This document shows, one piece after another, positions 25,776 through 33,607 of a stretch of 64,000 nt of DNA. Source of the DNA: Dongia_B soli (lineage in GTDB: Bacteria; Pseudomonadota; Alphaproteobacteria; Dongiales; Dongiaceae). The translations under genes were made by a program, and so were the position numbers. The notes below the pieces were generated by a model. The model was not told the origin of the DNA. It saw only the letters and a program-made list of their open reading frames with translations, and ran no database searches. The stretch spans positions 310,001 to 374,000 of the forward strand of contig NZ_JAXCLW010000003.1 in assembly GCF_034044715.1 (NCBI RefSeq), in the 5' to 3' direction. Positions within the stretch are counted from its first letter, which is position 1. Every line of letters starts with the position of its first letter.

Positions 25776-26140
25776 CGGTCGGCGGGTTCGGCCGTGCCGT
25801 ATTTTTGGTTGATGGGAATCGGTTTTGCGGTCGGCTTGGCCGTGTTGTTTCTGGCAACGTGAGGCCAGCCACCGCAGAACCGTCGATTTCCGGGGAAAAT
25901 GTCATATTTGTCAGCTGGTTAAACAAATATGACGGATTCAGCTTGGGACCATTTACAGCCCCGAGCCGCCTTGATACATTCCGCGCGCTTTTCGCCCTGC
26001 CCGTTATGGGCGGCATGGGTTATTGGCATTGAACGCACGGGCTGACCGGCCGAGAGCCAGTCGCCCGATTGTTGTATGAACGATGTCTTGCGTGCGGCTG
26101 GTCCCGGTTTTCGGGATGCGGCGTCGAGGAACGGAATCTG
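25776..26140. other. 365-nt intergenic region before prs
   Basis: No supported gene. It contains the 33-bp inverted repeat at 25901-25933 and, further on, a TTGATA element near 25970 that could belong to a prs promoter, but I find no convincing -10 partner. An open frame of 75 codons at 25805 has no ribosome site or recognisable content. Confidence 0.5.
25901..25933. repeat. Perfect 11-bp inverted repeat with 11-nt spacer
   Basis: GTCATATTTGT and ACAAATATGAC are exact inverted copies flanking CAGCTGGTTAA, which itself contains the palindrome CAGCTG. The AT-rich arms stand out in GC-rich DNA. It could be a regulatory operator, a transcript-end hairpin for the M24 gene, or a recombinase-like site; nothing in the sequence decides between these. 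Confidence 0.7.
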
Positions 26141-27085
26141 ATGAAGATCCTGACTGGGAACAGCAATCGGCCGCTGGCCGAGGCGATTTCCGCCTATCTG
26201 AACCTGCCACTGGTCAATGCCAGCATCCGGCGGTTCTCGGACATGGAAGTGTTTGTCGAGATCCAGGAAAACGTGCGTGGCGAGGATATCTTCATCGTCC
26301 AGTCGACCTCGTTCCCGGCCAATGACAATCTGATGGAATTGCTGGTGACGCTGGACGCCTTGCGCCGGGCATCGGCCCGCCGCATCACCGCCGTCATCCC
26401 CTATTACGGCTATGCCCGGCAGGACCGCAAGTCCGGCTCCCGTACCCCAATCTCTGCCAAGCTGGTCGCCAATCTGATCACCAAGGCCGGCGCCGACCGC
26501 GTGCTCACGGTCGATCTCCATGCCGGCCAGATCCAGGGCTTCTTCGATATCCCGACCGACAATCTGTTCGCGGCCGGCGTCCTGACCAAGGACATCAATG
26601 AGCGCTTCGTCGCCCAGGGCGGGAACGGCGACCTCGTCATCGTCTCGCCGGATGTCGGCGGCGTGGTGCGGGCCCGCGCCATTGCCAAGCGCCTGGATGC
26701 CGAACTCGCAATTATCGATAAGCGCCGCGAACGGGCTGGCGTCAGCGAAGTCATGAACATCATCGGCGATGTCGGCGGCAAGCGCTGCATCCTGGTCGAC
26801 GATATCGTCGATTCCGCCGGCACCTTGTGCAATGCCGCCGTGGCGTTGCGCGAATCGGGCGCGACCTCGGTTGCCGCCTATGTCACCCATGGTGTTCTAT
26901 CAGGCGGCGCGGTTGCCCGCGTTTCCGCTTCGCCCCTGGAATCCCTGGTGATCACCGACAGCATTCAGGCGACCGAAGCCGTGCGCGTGTCACAGACCGT
27001 GCGCCAGCTTTCGATTGCACCGCTGCTGGCCGAGGCGATGGCCCGGATCAGCGAAGAGCGTTCGGTCTCCAGTCTGTTCGACTGA
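26141..27085 (+). CDS. prs: Ribose-phosphate pyrophosphokinase
   Basis: Makes PRPP from ribose 5-phosphate and ATP for nucleotide, histidine and NAD synthesis. 314 residues starting MKILTGNSNRPLAEAI, with the diphosphate-loop motif DLHAGQIQGFFDIPTDNLFA (core D-L-H-A-G-Q-I-Q) and the PRPP-binding signature CILVDDIVDSAGTLCNAA. I set the start at 26141, preceded by GAGGAACGGAA. The upstream in-frame extension has no family counterpart. rplY follows 130 nt later with a structured leader between. Confidence 0.95.
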   Translation: MKILTGNSNRPLAEAISAYLNLPLVNASIRRFSDMEVFVEIQENVRGEDIFIVQSTSFPANDNLMELLVTLDALRRASARRITAVIPYYGYARQDRKSGSRTPISAKLVANLITKAGADRVLTVDLHAGQIQGFFDIPTDNLFAAGVLTKDINERFVAQGGNGDLVIVSPDVGGVVRARAIAKRLDAELAIIDKRRERAGVSEVMNIIGDVGGKRCILVDDIVDSAGTLCNAAVALRESGATSVAAYVTHGVLSGGAVARVSASPLESLVITDSIQATEAVRVSQTVRQLSIAPLLAEAMARISEERSVSSLFD

Positions 27086-27125
27086 GGCCGTGAAAACGGT
27101 CGGCTGCGGCAGAGGCCGTGACCGG

Positions 27126-27189
27126 CCGAAAATCCGATCAGGCACCCCTGGAGGCCGATCGGTCCGAAAATTCGATCCCGGATTTTCGG
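27126..27189 (+). promoter_or_regulatory. Leader with two alternative hairpins before rplY
   Basis: Three related segments are present: A CCGAAAATCCG (27126-27136), B CCGAAAATTCG (27164-27174) and C CGGATTTTCGG (27179-27189). C can pair perfectly with A, or with B across a 4-nt loop with one G-U wobble. The two pairings exclude each other. C ends about 13 nt before the rplY ribosome site AAGAGGAG. This is the layout of an attenuator or translational switch, perhaps autogenous control by L25. Confidence 0.5.
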
Positions 27190-27215
27190 CGACTGCGAGA
27201 TAAGAGGAGATAGAC

Positions 27216-27887
27216 ATGTCCGCAGTTCAATCCGTCAGCGCGGAACTTCGCGACCGCGCCGGGAAGGGGGCCGCTCGCGCAACCCGTCGTGCAGGCCGCG
27301 TTCCCGCCGTAATCTATGGCGATAAGCAGGAACCAATGTTGATCTCATTGGAACCGAAGGAACTCGATCGGCTGGTGCATAAGAAGGCTTTCTTCGCCAC
27401 CCTGCTCGACATCGACATTAAGGGCAAGAAGCACCGCGTCCTGCCCCGCGATGTGCAGTTCCACCCGGTCACCGATGTGACCGAGCATCTGGATTTCCAG
27501 CGCATCGGCAAGGACACCAAAATCCACGTCAACGTGCCGGTCGTCGTGAAGAACGAAGCCGCGGCGCCGGGTATTAAACGTGGTGGCGTGCTCAACCTGG
27601 TCCGTCACGAAATTCCCTTCATCTGCTCGCCGGAATACATCCCCCAGGAGATCGTCGTCGATCTCACCGGTCTGGATATCGGCGCCAGCGTGCATATCAG
27701 CTCGCTCGAATTGCCCCAGGGTGCCACCCCGGCCATTCGCGAGCGTGACTTCACCGTCGTCACGATCGGTGCGCCGAGCGGCCTGAAGGCCGAAGCGGAA
27801 GCGGCCCCGGCTCCAGCCGCGGCTGCTGCCCCGGCTCCAGCGGCGAAGGCCGCTGCTCCGGCCGCCAAGGCGCCGGCAAAGAAGTAA
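27216..27887 (+). CDS. rplY: 50S ribosomal protein L25 (Ctc form)
   Basis: 5S rRNA-binding ribosomal protein in the long, general-stress Ctc form, 223 residues. The N-terminal L25 domain includes RRAGRVPAVIYGDKQEP and HFVPVTD-like FHPVTDVTEHLDF; the C-terminal beta domain includes FICSPEYIPQEIVVDL. Residues after about 190 form an Ala/Pro/Lys tail. AAGAGGAG lies about 8 nt ahead of the ATG. pth follows after 17 nt, the standard bacterial pairing. Confidence 0.95.
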   Translation: MSAVQSVSAELRDRAGKGAARATRRAGRVPAVIYGDKQEPMLISLEPKELDRLVHKKAFFATLLDIDIKGKKHRVLPRDVQFHPVTDVTEHLDFQRIGKDTKIHVNVPVVVKNEAAAPGIKRGGVLNLVRHEIPFICSPEYIPQEIVVDLTGLDIGASVHISSLELPQGATPAIRERDFTVVTIGAPSGLKAEAEAAPAPAAAAAPAPAAKAAAPAAKAPAKK

Positions 27888-27904
27888 GGACGAAGTAGCC
27901 GGTC

Positions 27905-28540
27905 ATGCGCCTGATCGTCGGCCTGGGCAATCCCGGTCCGTCTTATGCAGGTAACCGGCACAATATCGGCTTCATGGCGGCGGGCGAGATCGTCCGCCGC
28001 CATTCCTTTTCCGGCCGGCGGGAACGCTTTCATGGCGTGACCTGGGAAGGCAGCGTCCAGGACGAAAAGATCATCGTCCTTTGTCCACTGACCTATATGA
28101 ACGAGTCAGGCCGCGCCGTTCAGGCAGCGGCACAGTTCTTCAAACTGCAGCCCAACGATGTCGCCGTCATCCATGACGAGCTCGATCTGCCCCTCGGCCG
28201 TTTGCGGGTCAAACGTGGTGGTGGTGCCGGTGGTCATAACGGCCTGCGCTCCATCGATGCCCATCTCGGCAACGATTACTGGCGGCTGCGGCTGGGTATC
28301 GGCCATCCTGGCGTCAAAGATCTGGTCAAGCATTACGTGCTACAGGATTTCACCAAGGCCGAGCAGCCACAAGTCATCGCGGTTGTCGATGCGGTAGTCG
28401 ATGCCCTGCCCATCCTGATCGGCAAGGGCGGCAATTGGGGCGACAACGCCTTCATGACCAAGACCAGCCTGATCCTCAATCCCCCGTCCCCGAAGCCGGC
28501 AAAATCCGCCGACAAAGACAAACCGAAAGCAGAGTCGTGA
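27905..28540 (+). CDS. pth: Peptidyl-tRNA hydrolase
   Basis: Recycles tRNA from prematurely released peptidyl-tRNA. 211 residues with LIVGLGNPGPSYAGNRHNIGF at the N-terminus (catalytic His in the RHNIGF part), PLTYMNESG, the HDELDLPLGRLRVKRGGGAGGHNGLRS block (core VIHDELDLP) and a Lys/Ser/Pro-rich tail. Its stop TGA overlaps the GTG start of the next gene, indicating translational coupling. Confidence 0.95.
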   Translation: MRLIVGLGNPGPSYAGNRHNIGFMAAGEIVRRHSFSGRRERFHGVTWEGSVQDEKIIVLCPLTYMNESGRAVQAAAQFFKLQPNDVAVIHDELDLPLGRLRVKRGGGAGGHNGLRSIDAHLGNDYWRLRLGIGHPGVKDLVKHYVLQDFTKAEQPQVIAVVDAVVDALPILIGKGGNWGDNAFMTKTSLILNPPSPKPAKSADKDKPKAES

Positions 28541-29007
28541 CGATCGACGCCGCTCTGGCTCGCTTGGAAGAGGCGGTCAGGTTGCGCCGCGGTGCCTTCT
28601 GCCTGGCGGCATTGGCAACCGTCGCCGAGGATCGCCCGCAGGTTCGCAACGTCATTATTCGAAATTTCTCCGCGACCGGGCTGATACTCACCTTCTTTTG
28701 CAGGTCGGATGACGCCAAGTATCGCGAGATCCTCGCCAACCCACAGGTCGAGCTGGTCGTCTATGGGCGCGATCCGGACTGCCAGATCCGCTTGGCCGGC
28801 CGCGCCGAGAATATTAGTGATGCAACATCGCTTGACCGCTATTGGACCCAGGTAAGCCAAACGGCACAGCGAGACTATGTCGCCGAGGGCACGGGCCCCA
28901 CCGATGGCCGCGCAGCGCTCTTTGCGGCCATTGAGGTCAAGATAGAGCGCATCAAGGTCCTTACCTTCGAAAACGATCGCTGGCGCCTGCAGGAACGCGG
29001 AATTTAG
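28537..29007 (+). CDS. Pyridoxamine 5'-phosphate oxidase-like flavoprotein
   Basis: A 156-residue split-barrel FMN-binding protein of the PNPOx-like superfamily. It shows the sheet segments FCLAALATVAEDRPQVRNVII and ILTFFCRSDDAKYREI (each cited within 20 residues), NPQVELVVYG and CQIRLAGRAENI. The GTG at 28537 is chosen because GTGA links it with the pth stop. It is shorter than PdxH and lacks the C-terminal PdxH dimer motif, so true pyridoxamine phosphate oxidase activity is doubtful. It converges with mntH, the stop codons overlapping. Confidence 0.78.
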   Translation: MTIDAALARLEEAVRLRRGAFCLAALATVAEDRPQVRNVIIRNFSATGLILTFFCRSDDAKYREILANPQVELVVYGRDPDCQIRLAGRAENISDATSLDRYWTQVSQTAQRDYVAEGTGPTDGRAALFAAIEVKIERIKVLTFENDRWRLQERGI

Positions 29008-30299
29008 ACCAGCGAATAGAGCAACGTGGCATTGGCGGCGATCAGGCCAAGCGACAGGATCGCCCCGCCCATCGTCATCCAGTGCGGCGCCGGCAGGTTG
29101 CCCATGATGCGGCGATCCGCCGTGAAAAGAACCAATGGAATGACGGCGAATGGCAGTTGCAGCGACAGCACCACCTGGCTGAAGACCAGCAGCGATTCCG
29201 CACCGTGCTCCCCACCGATCGCCGTGATTGCCGCCGCCGGCACGATGGCGATGGCTCGGGTGATCAGCCGCCGCAAAGCCGGTGACAAACGAAAGGCAGT
29301 AAATCCTTCCATCACCACCTGCCCCGCCAGGGTTGCAGTCACCGTCGAATTCTGGCCGGCGATCAACAAGGCCAGAGCAAAGACGATGGCAGCGGCCGGT
29401 CCCAGGATCGGCTCGAGCAGTGCCTGGGCATCGGCCAGGCCGGCGATATCCCCCTGCCCGGTCGCGTAGAACGTGGCAGCGGCCAGGATCAGGATGGCCG
29501 CATTGACTGTGAAGGCACCGATCAGCGCGAAATTGGAATCCGCCGTGACGGCTTTCAAGATCGCGTTGGCGGAATTGCCTTCTGCCGGCCGATGACGCTT
29601 CACCAATGCGCCATGCAGATAAAGGTTATGCGGCATGACCGTCGCGCCGATAATGCCGGCCGCCAAGATGGTAGCGCCCGGCATCGCGAGAATCGTGCGA
29701 TCCGGCATGAGACCACCGGCGATCGCCAGCCAATCGGGCCGCGCCAGCAGAACTTCGAAGACGAGGCAGCCGATCACCGCCAGAACCAGCAGGGCGATGG
29801 CAACTTCCAGAAACCGCAGCCCGTGACGTTCCAGCGACAGCATCAGCACCGTCAAGCCGAGGCTCGCCGCGACGCCCGCCAGCAAAGGCACGCCGAAAAG
29901 CAGCTTCAGGGCGATGGCCGTCCCGACGATTTCCGCGACGTCGGAGGCAATGATGCCGATCTCGGCCAGCAGCCAGAGCGCATAATTGACCGAGGGCGGG
30001 AATCGATGCCGGCTTGCTTCAGCCAAATCCAGGCCGCTGACCAGACCAAGCCGCGCCGACAACGCCTGGAACAGCATCCCCGCCAGACTGGCCAAAACGA
30101 CGATGAAAAGCAGCTTGTAGCCGAAGGCCGAGCCGGCGGCGATATCGGTCGCCCAATTGCCGGGATCCATATAGCCCACAGCGATCATCCAGCCCGGCCC
30201 GGCAAAAGCTAATAGGCGCCGCAGGAGTTGCGAGAGGCCGGCCCGGCCGGTCAGATTTCGGGTGGTGCTGCGTAAGGTCTGGATTACAAGCTCGGTCAT
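29004..30299 (-). CDS. mntH: NRAMP-family divalent metal (Mn/Fe) transporter
   Basis: Proton-coupled Mn2+/Fe2+ importer of the inner membrane, 431 residues with about 11 membrane segments. The metal-site motif of helix 1 is AVGYMDPGNWATD (Asp-Pro-Gly-Asn), and the helix 6 signature is ATVMPHNLYLHGALV with the conserved Met-Pro-His. I chose the ATG at 30299, since the promoter read upstream predicts a transcript starting near 30334; a TTG at 30329 would leave almost no leader. The operator within the promoter suggests metal-responsive control. Confidence 0.93.
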   Translation of the reverse strand: MTELVIQTLRSTTRNLTGRAGLSQLLRRLLAFAGPGWMIAVGYMDPGNWATDIAAGSAFGYKLLFIVVLASLAGMLFQALSARLGLVSGLDLAEASRHRFPPSVNYALWLLAEIGIIASDVAEIVGTAIALKLLFGVPLLAGVAASLGLTVLMLSLERHGLRFLEVAIALLVLAVIGCLVFEVLLARPDWLAIAGGLMPDRTILAMPGATILAAGIIGATVMPHNLYLHGALVKRHRPAEGNSANAILKAVTADSNFALIGAFTVNAAILILAAATFYATGQGDIAGLADAQALLEPILGPAAAIVFALALLIAGQNSTVTATLAGQVVMEGFTAFRLSPALRRLITRAIAIVPAAAITAIGGEHGAESLLVFSQVVLSLQLPFAVIPLVLFTADRRIMGNLPAPHWMTMGGAILSLGLIAANATLLYSLV

Positions 30300-30340
30300 G
30301 GCAATCTCGATCCAGGGGAATGCTTCCAATCACCTGTTAA

Positions 30341-30369
30341 TATGTAAATGCGAATTAGTCGCATTTCAA
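30341..30369 (-). promoter_or_regulatory. mntH promoter with a Mur/Fur-like operator inside it
   Basis: On the minus strand TTGAAA (30364-30369) and TACATA (30341-30346) are 17 nt apart. Between and overlapping them lies the palindrome AAATGCGA-N5-TCGCATTT (30346-30366, perfect 8-bp arms). This resembles the alphaproteobacterial Fur/Mur boxes of the AATGCAAAT type seen upstream of manganese transporters. Repression by Mn- (or Fe-) loaded Mur/Fur is the natural reading. The rest of the gap up to ychF (30370-30586) contains two CCGGATTTT direct repeats at 30532 and 30552 and no gene. Confidence 0.65.
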
Positions 30370-30586
30370 ATAAGTAGATTGCATTGCAGCCATGGCCGGC
30401 CTCTATGACCGGCTTACAGGGAGGGGATGCCGGTCGCGTTTGGGAAAACGGTTGTTCCGCCAAGGCTTTCCTGATAGGTCACCCGCGCTGGCTGACCTTT
30501 GCGAACTGCCCCGTTCCGGCGTCGCGACAACCCGGATTTTGCGGGTTTCAGCCGGATTTTCGGCACCGTTATCTGGGATTGCAGTC

Positions 30587-31690
30587 ATGGGTTTTAATTG
30601 CGGCATCGTCGGCCTGCCTAATGTGGGCAAGTCCACCCTGTTCAACGCGCTGACCTCCACAGCTGCGGCCCAGGCGGCCAATTATCCTTTCTGCACCATC
30701 GAGCCCAATGTCGGCCGCGTCGCGGTGCCCGATCCCCGTCTCGACAAGATCGCCGCGATCGGCAAATCCGCGAAGATCGTTCCGACCCAGCTGGAATTCG
30801 TCGATATCGCCGGCCTGGTGCGGGGCGCCAGCAAGGGCGAAGGGCTGGGCAACCAGTTTCTCGCCAATATCCGCGAGACCGATGCGATCGTTCATGTGCT
30901 GCGCTGCTTCGAGGGCGAAGTGACCCATGTCGAGGGCTCGGTCGATCCGATCCGTGACGCCGAGACGGTCGAGACGGAACTGATGCTGGCGGATCTCGAG
31001 AGCCTCGAGAAGCGCCACGATAATGCAGTGAAGAAGGCACGTGGCGGCGACAAGGATGCCAAGGCCCTGGTCGAGATCACCGAGCCGGTTCTGGCCGCGC
31101 TACGTGAAGGCAAGCCGGCCCGCACCGTGGCCGCCAAACTCTCCGCCGAGCAGATGCCTCTCTTCAAGCAATTGCAGCTGCTGAGCGGCAAGCCGGTCCT
31201 TTATGTCGGCAATGTCGAGGAAAGCAACGCAGCCACCGGCAACGCGCTGTCGGAGAAAGTGGCCGCCAAGGCGAAGGCGGAAGGCGCCGTAACGGTCGTC
31301 ATTTCCGCCGCCATCGAGGCTGAGGTGGCGCAGCTACCGACCGAAGAAGAAAAGGCCGAATTCCTCTCGACTCTGGGATTGGAAGAGACCGGCCTCGCCC
31401 GCGTCATCCGCGCCGGCTATGGTCTGCTTGGCCTGCTGACCTTCTTCACGGTGGGTCCGAAGGAAGCCCGCGCCTGGACTGTCCGGGCCGGCGCTAAAGC
31501 GCCTGAAGCGGCCGGCGTCATCCATACCGACTTCGAGCGTGGCTTCATCCGCGCCGAAACCATCGCTTATGACGATTTTATCGCCTGTAACGGCGAAGCC
31601 GCCGCGAAGGAAGCCGGCAAGATGCGGGCCGAGGGCAAGGAATACGTCGTCCAGGACGGCGATATCTTCAATTTCCGCTTCAACGTGTAG
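30587..31690 (+). CDS. ychF: Redox-regulated ATPase YchF (OLA1 family)
   Basis: Obg-related ATPase of 367 residues that binds ribosomes and affects translation and oxidative stress response. It shows the P-loop GIVGLPNVGKSTLFNAL, the NYPFCTIEPNVG switch, DIAGLVRGASKGEGLGNQFL and the NVEE motif that replaces NKxD and gives ATP preference. The C-terminal TGS domain ends EYVVQDGDIFNFRFNV. I start at the ATG 30587 (MGFNCGIVG), where the family begins; the 65 upstream in-frame codons are leader. Confidence 0.95.
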   Translation: MGFNCGIVGLPNVGKSTLFNALTSTAAAQAANYPFCTIEPNVGRVAVPDPRLDKIAAIGKSAKIVPTQLEFVDIAGLVRGASKGEGLGNQFLANIRETDAIVHVLRCFEGEVTHVEGSVDPIRDAETVETELMLADLESLEKRHDNAVKKARGGDKDAKALVEITEPVLAALREGKPARTVAAKLSAEQMPLFKQLQLLSGKPVLYVGNVEESNAATGNALSEKVAAKAKAEGAVTVVISAAIEAEVAQLPTEEEKAEFLSTLGLEETGLARVIRAGYGLLGLLTFFTVGPKEARAWTVRAGAKAPEAAGVIHTDFERGFIRAETIAYDDFIACNGEAAAKEAGKMRAEGKEYVVQDGDIFNFRFNV

Positions 31691-31785
31691 AAGGCGGCGC
31701 GTTTACCTGCCATCGGCGATCCGCCGGCAATATTGCGGCATCAAGCCATTCGCCTGAGGCTGCTCTCGAGAGGCGGTCGGTGACG

Positions 31786-32643
31786 TCAGCGCCCGACCAG
31801 TTCCAAGACCAGGCCGTTGGCATCCCGGGGATGGACCAGGCACCCTTCATTCGTCCGCGCAGCAGCGATGCCGGCCTTTTGCAGGTAGTCCCGGCAATGG
31901 GCGCGGTCTTTGACTTCCAGCTTCATCGCCGCCACCCAGGGTGTCGGATAGCTCGGCAGATTGGCGATATGCGGATGCAATGACAGGAAACCGTCCGGCG
32001 TCACGAAGCGAAGGGCGCCGAAACCGCAATTCACCACGGTCATGCGATCCGTCACCTTGATCCGGTCTGGCCCGAAGATCGCCAGATAACCGAAGGCGGC
32101 GACCACGGGATCGTCACAGACGACGGTCATCGATATGAGGGCGGTGGCGCCGTTGGGATGTATCTGCCAATCGGGGCGGCGTAGCAGTTGCGGCGTGCGG
32201 TGGTGACAAATGAAGGCCCGTAACGCAGGGGTCTCTTCCGGCGGCAGGAAGATCAGGTGAAAGGACGGCGTGACATCGCCTTCCGGCAATTCCAATTTGC
32301 GTGCGAGGTCCTTTGGGCCGTCGGGATGTAGCCCGGCTTCTGCGAGCTGCTGGCGGCAGGCTTCCGCATTGTCGGTGGCGAAGGCCAGACCCATGAGTCC
32401 TTCACGGGTTTCCAGGAACTTGTCGAGATTGTTGGTGAATTGGGCTGGATCGATAATGCCGAGCAGTTCGACATAGCCGCTATCCAGCATGATGCAATAA
32501 TTGCCGGTACCCCAGCCGATATGCCGTCCGCGTGGACAGACGGTGAAACCAAGCCGCGTCCAAATCTCACGCGCGGCTTCCAAATTGCGAACGCCGATCA
32601 ATGCGTGGTCGATTCCGGTGATGCCGCATCCCGGCGTCATCAT
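31786..32643 (-). CDS. Glyoxalase-like VOC-domain protein
   Basis: 285-residue protein with two vicinal-oxygen-chelate-like halves, the N-terminal one starting ITGIDHALIGVRNLEAAREIW and continuing with GWGTGNYCIML. The glyoxalase_3-like family it resembles has no settled function. The C-terminal half ends with CLVHPRDANGLVLELVG, where His and Glu may be metal ligands. It stands alone between ychF (convergent) and the bc1 operon (same strand, 166 nt upstream, separated by a terminator). Confidence 0.75.
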   Translation of the reverse strand: MMTPGCGITGIDHALIGVRNLEAAREIWTRLGFTVCPRGRHIGWGTGNYCIMLDSGYVELLGIIDPAQFTNNLDKFLETREGLMGLAFATDNAEACRQQLAEAGLHPDGPKDLARKLELPEGDVTPSFHLIFLPPEETPALRAFICHHRTPQLLRRPDWQIHPNGATALISMTVVCDDPVVAAFGYLAIFGPDRIKVTDRMTVVNCGFGALRFVTPDGFLSLHPHIANLPSYPTPWVAAMKLEVKDRAHCRDYLQKAGIAAARTNEGCLVHPRDANGLVLELVGR

Positions 32644-32720
32644 CTAGATCCCCTATCTCGGCCGCGCGACGCACAGCCTAACCCACCTAAAAGCCACTCT
32701 CTTTCAACGGCATTGCCGTC

Positions 32721-32761
32721 AAAAAATAAACCGCCGCCGAGCATATGACATTCGGCGGCGG
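32721..32761 (-). terminator. Intrinsic terminator of the petABC operon
   Basis: On the minus strand a perfect 10-bp stem (CCGCCGCCGA with TCGGCGGCGG, 11-nt loop) is followed directly by TTTATTTTTT. It lies 48 nt past the petC stop, in the right place to end the bc1 transcript. Confidence 0.9.
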
Positions 32762-32809
32762 TCGTCATGTTTATCTCATCCGATCAAGACCGGATGATGA
32801 CAGTTAGCT

Positions 32810-33607
32810 TCAGTGGATGTTTTTCCACACCTTCCGCTTGGCGGCATAGGCCAGCAGCGTGAAAACGACCAGGAACAGCATGGCCCTGAGGCCGGTCTTC
32901 TTGCGCTGTTCCATCTCGCCTTCAGCCGTCCAGGTCAGGAAGGTTGCGATATCGCGGGATTCCTGGTCCAGGGTCGCCTTGGTGCCGTCGGCATAGGTCA
33001 CCGAATCGTCCTGCAGTGGCTGCGGCATGGCGATCTGGTGGCCCTTGAAGAACTTATTGTAGTTCATGCCCGGGTTAAGCTTCATATCCGCCGGCGGCTC
33101 GCCATAGCCGGTCAGCAAGGCATGGATATAATCGGCGCCGGAATAGCCACCGAAGCCTTTGCCGGCCCGCGATTTCGCCAGCAGTGACATATCCGGCGGC
33201 AAGGCACCGTTATTGGCCGCGCGGGCAGCCTGCTCATTCGGGAAAGGCGGATGGAAGAGGTCGGACGGCTTGCCCGGACGCTCGAACATTTCCCCGGCAT
33301 CGTTCGGGTCTTCGTTCTGAACCTGAACCTTGGAGGCGATTTCCTTCACTTCGTCTTCCGTGAAGCCGATGCTTTGCAGGTTGCGGTAAGACATCAGATT
33401 CATCGAGTGGCAGCCGGAGCAGACTTGCGAATAAATCTGGAAGCCACGCTTCAACTGCGCCCGGTCATAGTGACCGAAGAACCCCTGGAACGACCAATTT
33501 TCCTTCGGGATATCGATATGGCCACCGGGTTCAGCCGCGATGAACAGGACTGCCGCAGCCCCGACAAGAACCGTGGAAGCCTTGAGTACAAGAGAACGGA
33601 TACTCAT
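32810..33607 (-). CDS. petC: Cytochrome c1 of the bc1 complex
   Basis: Heme-c subunit of ubiquinol-cytochrome c reductase, 265 residues. It has an N-terminal signal/anchor (VLKASTVLVGAAAVLFIAAEP), the heme attachment site CSGCHSMN, a distal-ligand region with Met (DMKLNPGMNYNKFF, IAMPQPL) and a C-terminal membrane anchor before KRKVWKNIH. The start ATG shares one base with the petB stop (TAATG). It is the last gene of petABC. Confidence 0.95.
   Translation of the reverse strand: MSIRSLVLKASTVLVGAAAVLFIAAEPGGHIDIPKENWSFQGFFGHYDRAQLKRGFQIYSQVCSGCHSMNLMSYRNLQSIGFTEDEVKEIASKVQVQNEDPNDAGEMFERPGKPSDLFHPPFPNEQAARAANNGALPPDMSLLAKSRAGKGFGGYSGADYIHALLTGYGEPPADMKLNPGMNYNKFFKGHQIAMPQPLQDDSVTYADGTKATLDQESRDIATFLTWTAEGEMEQRKKTGLRAMLFLVVFTLLAYAAKRKVWKNIH

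Noticed and set aside
25805..26032. 75-codon plus-strand frame before prs
   Set aside because: No ribosome site and it crosses the inverted repeat at 25901-25933.
30379..30389. TTGC-ATT-GCAG box near ychF as another PhaR site
   Set aside because: A single degenerate box is expected several times by chance in 64 kb, and no second box or PHB-related gene is beside it.
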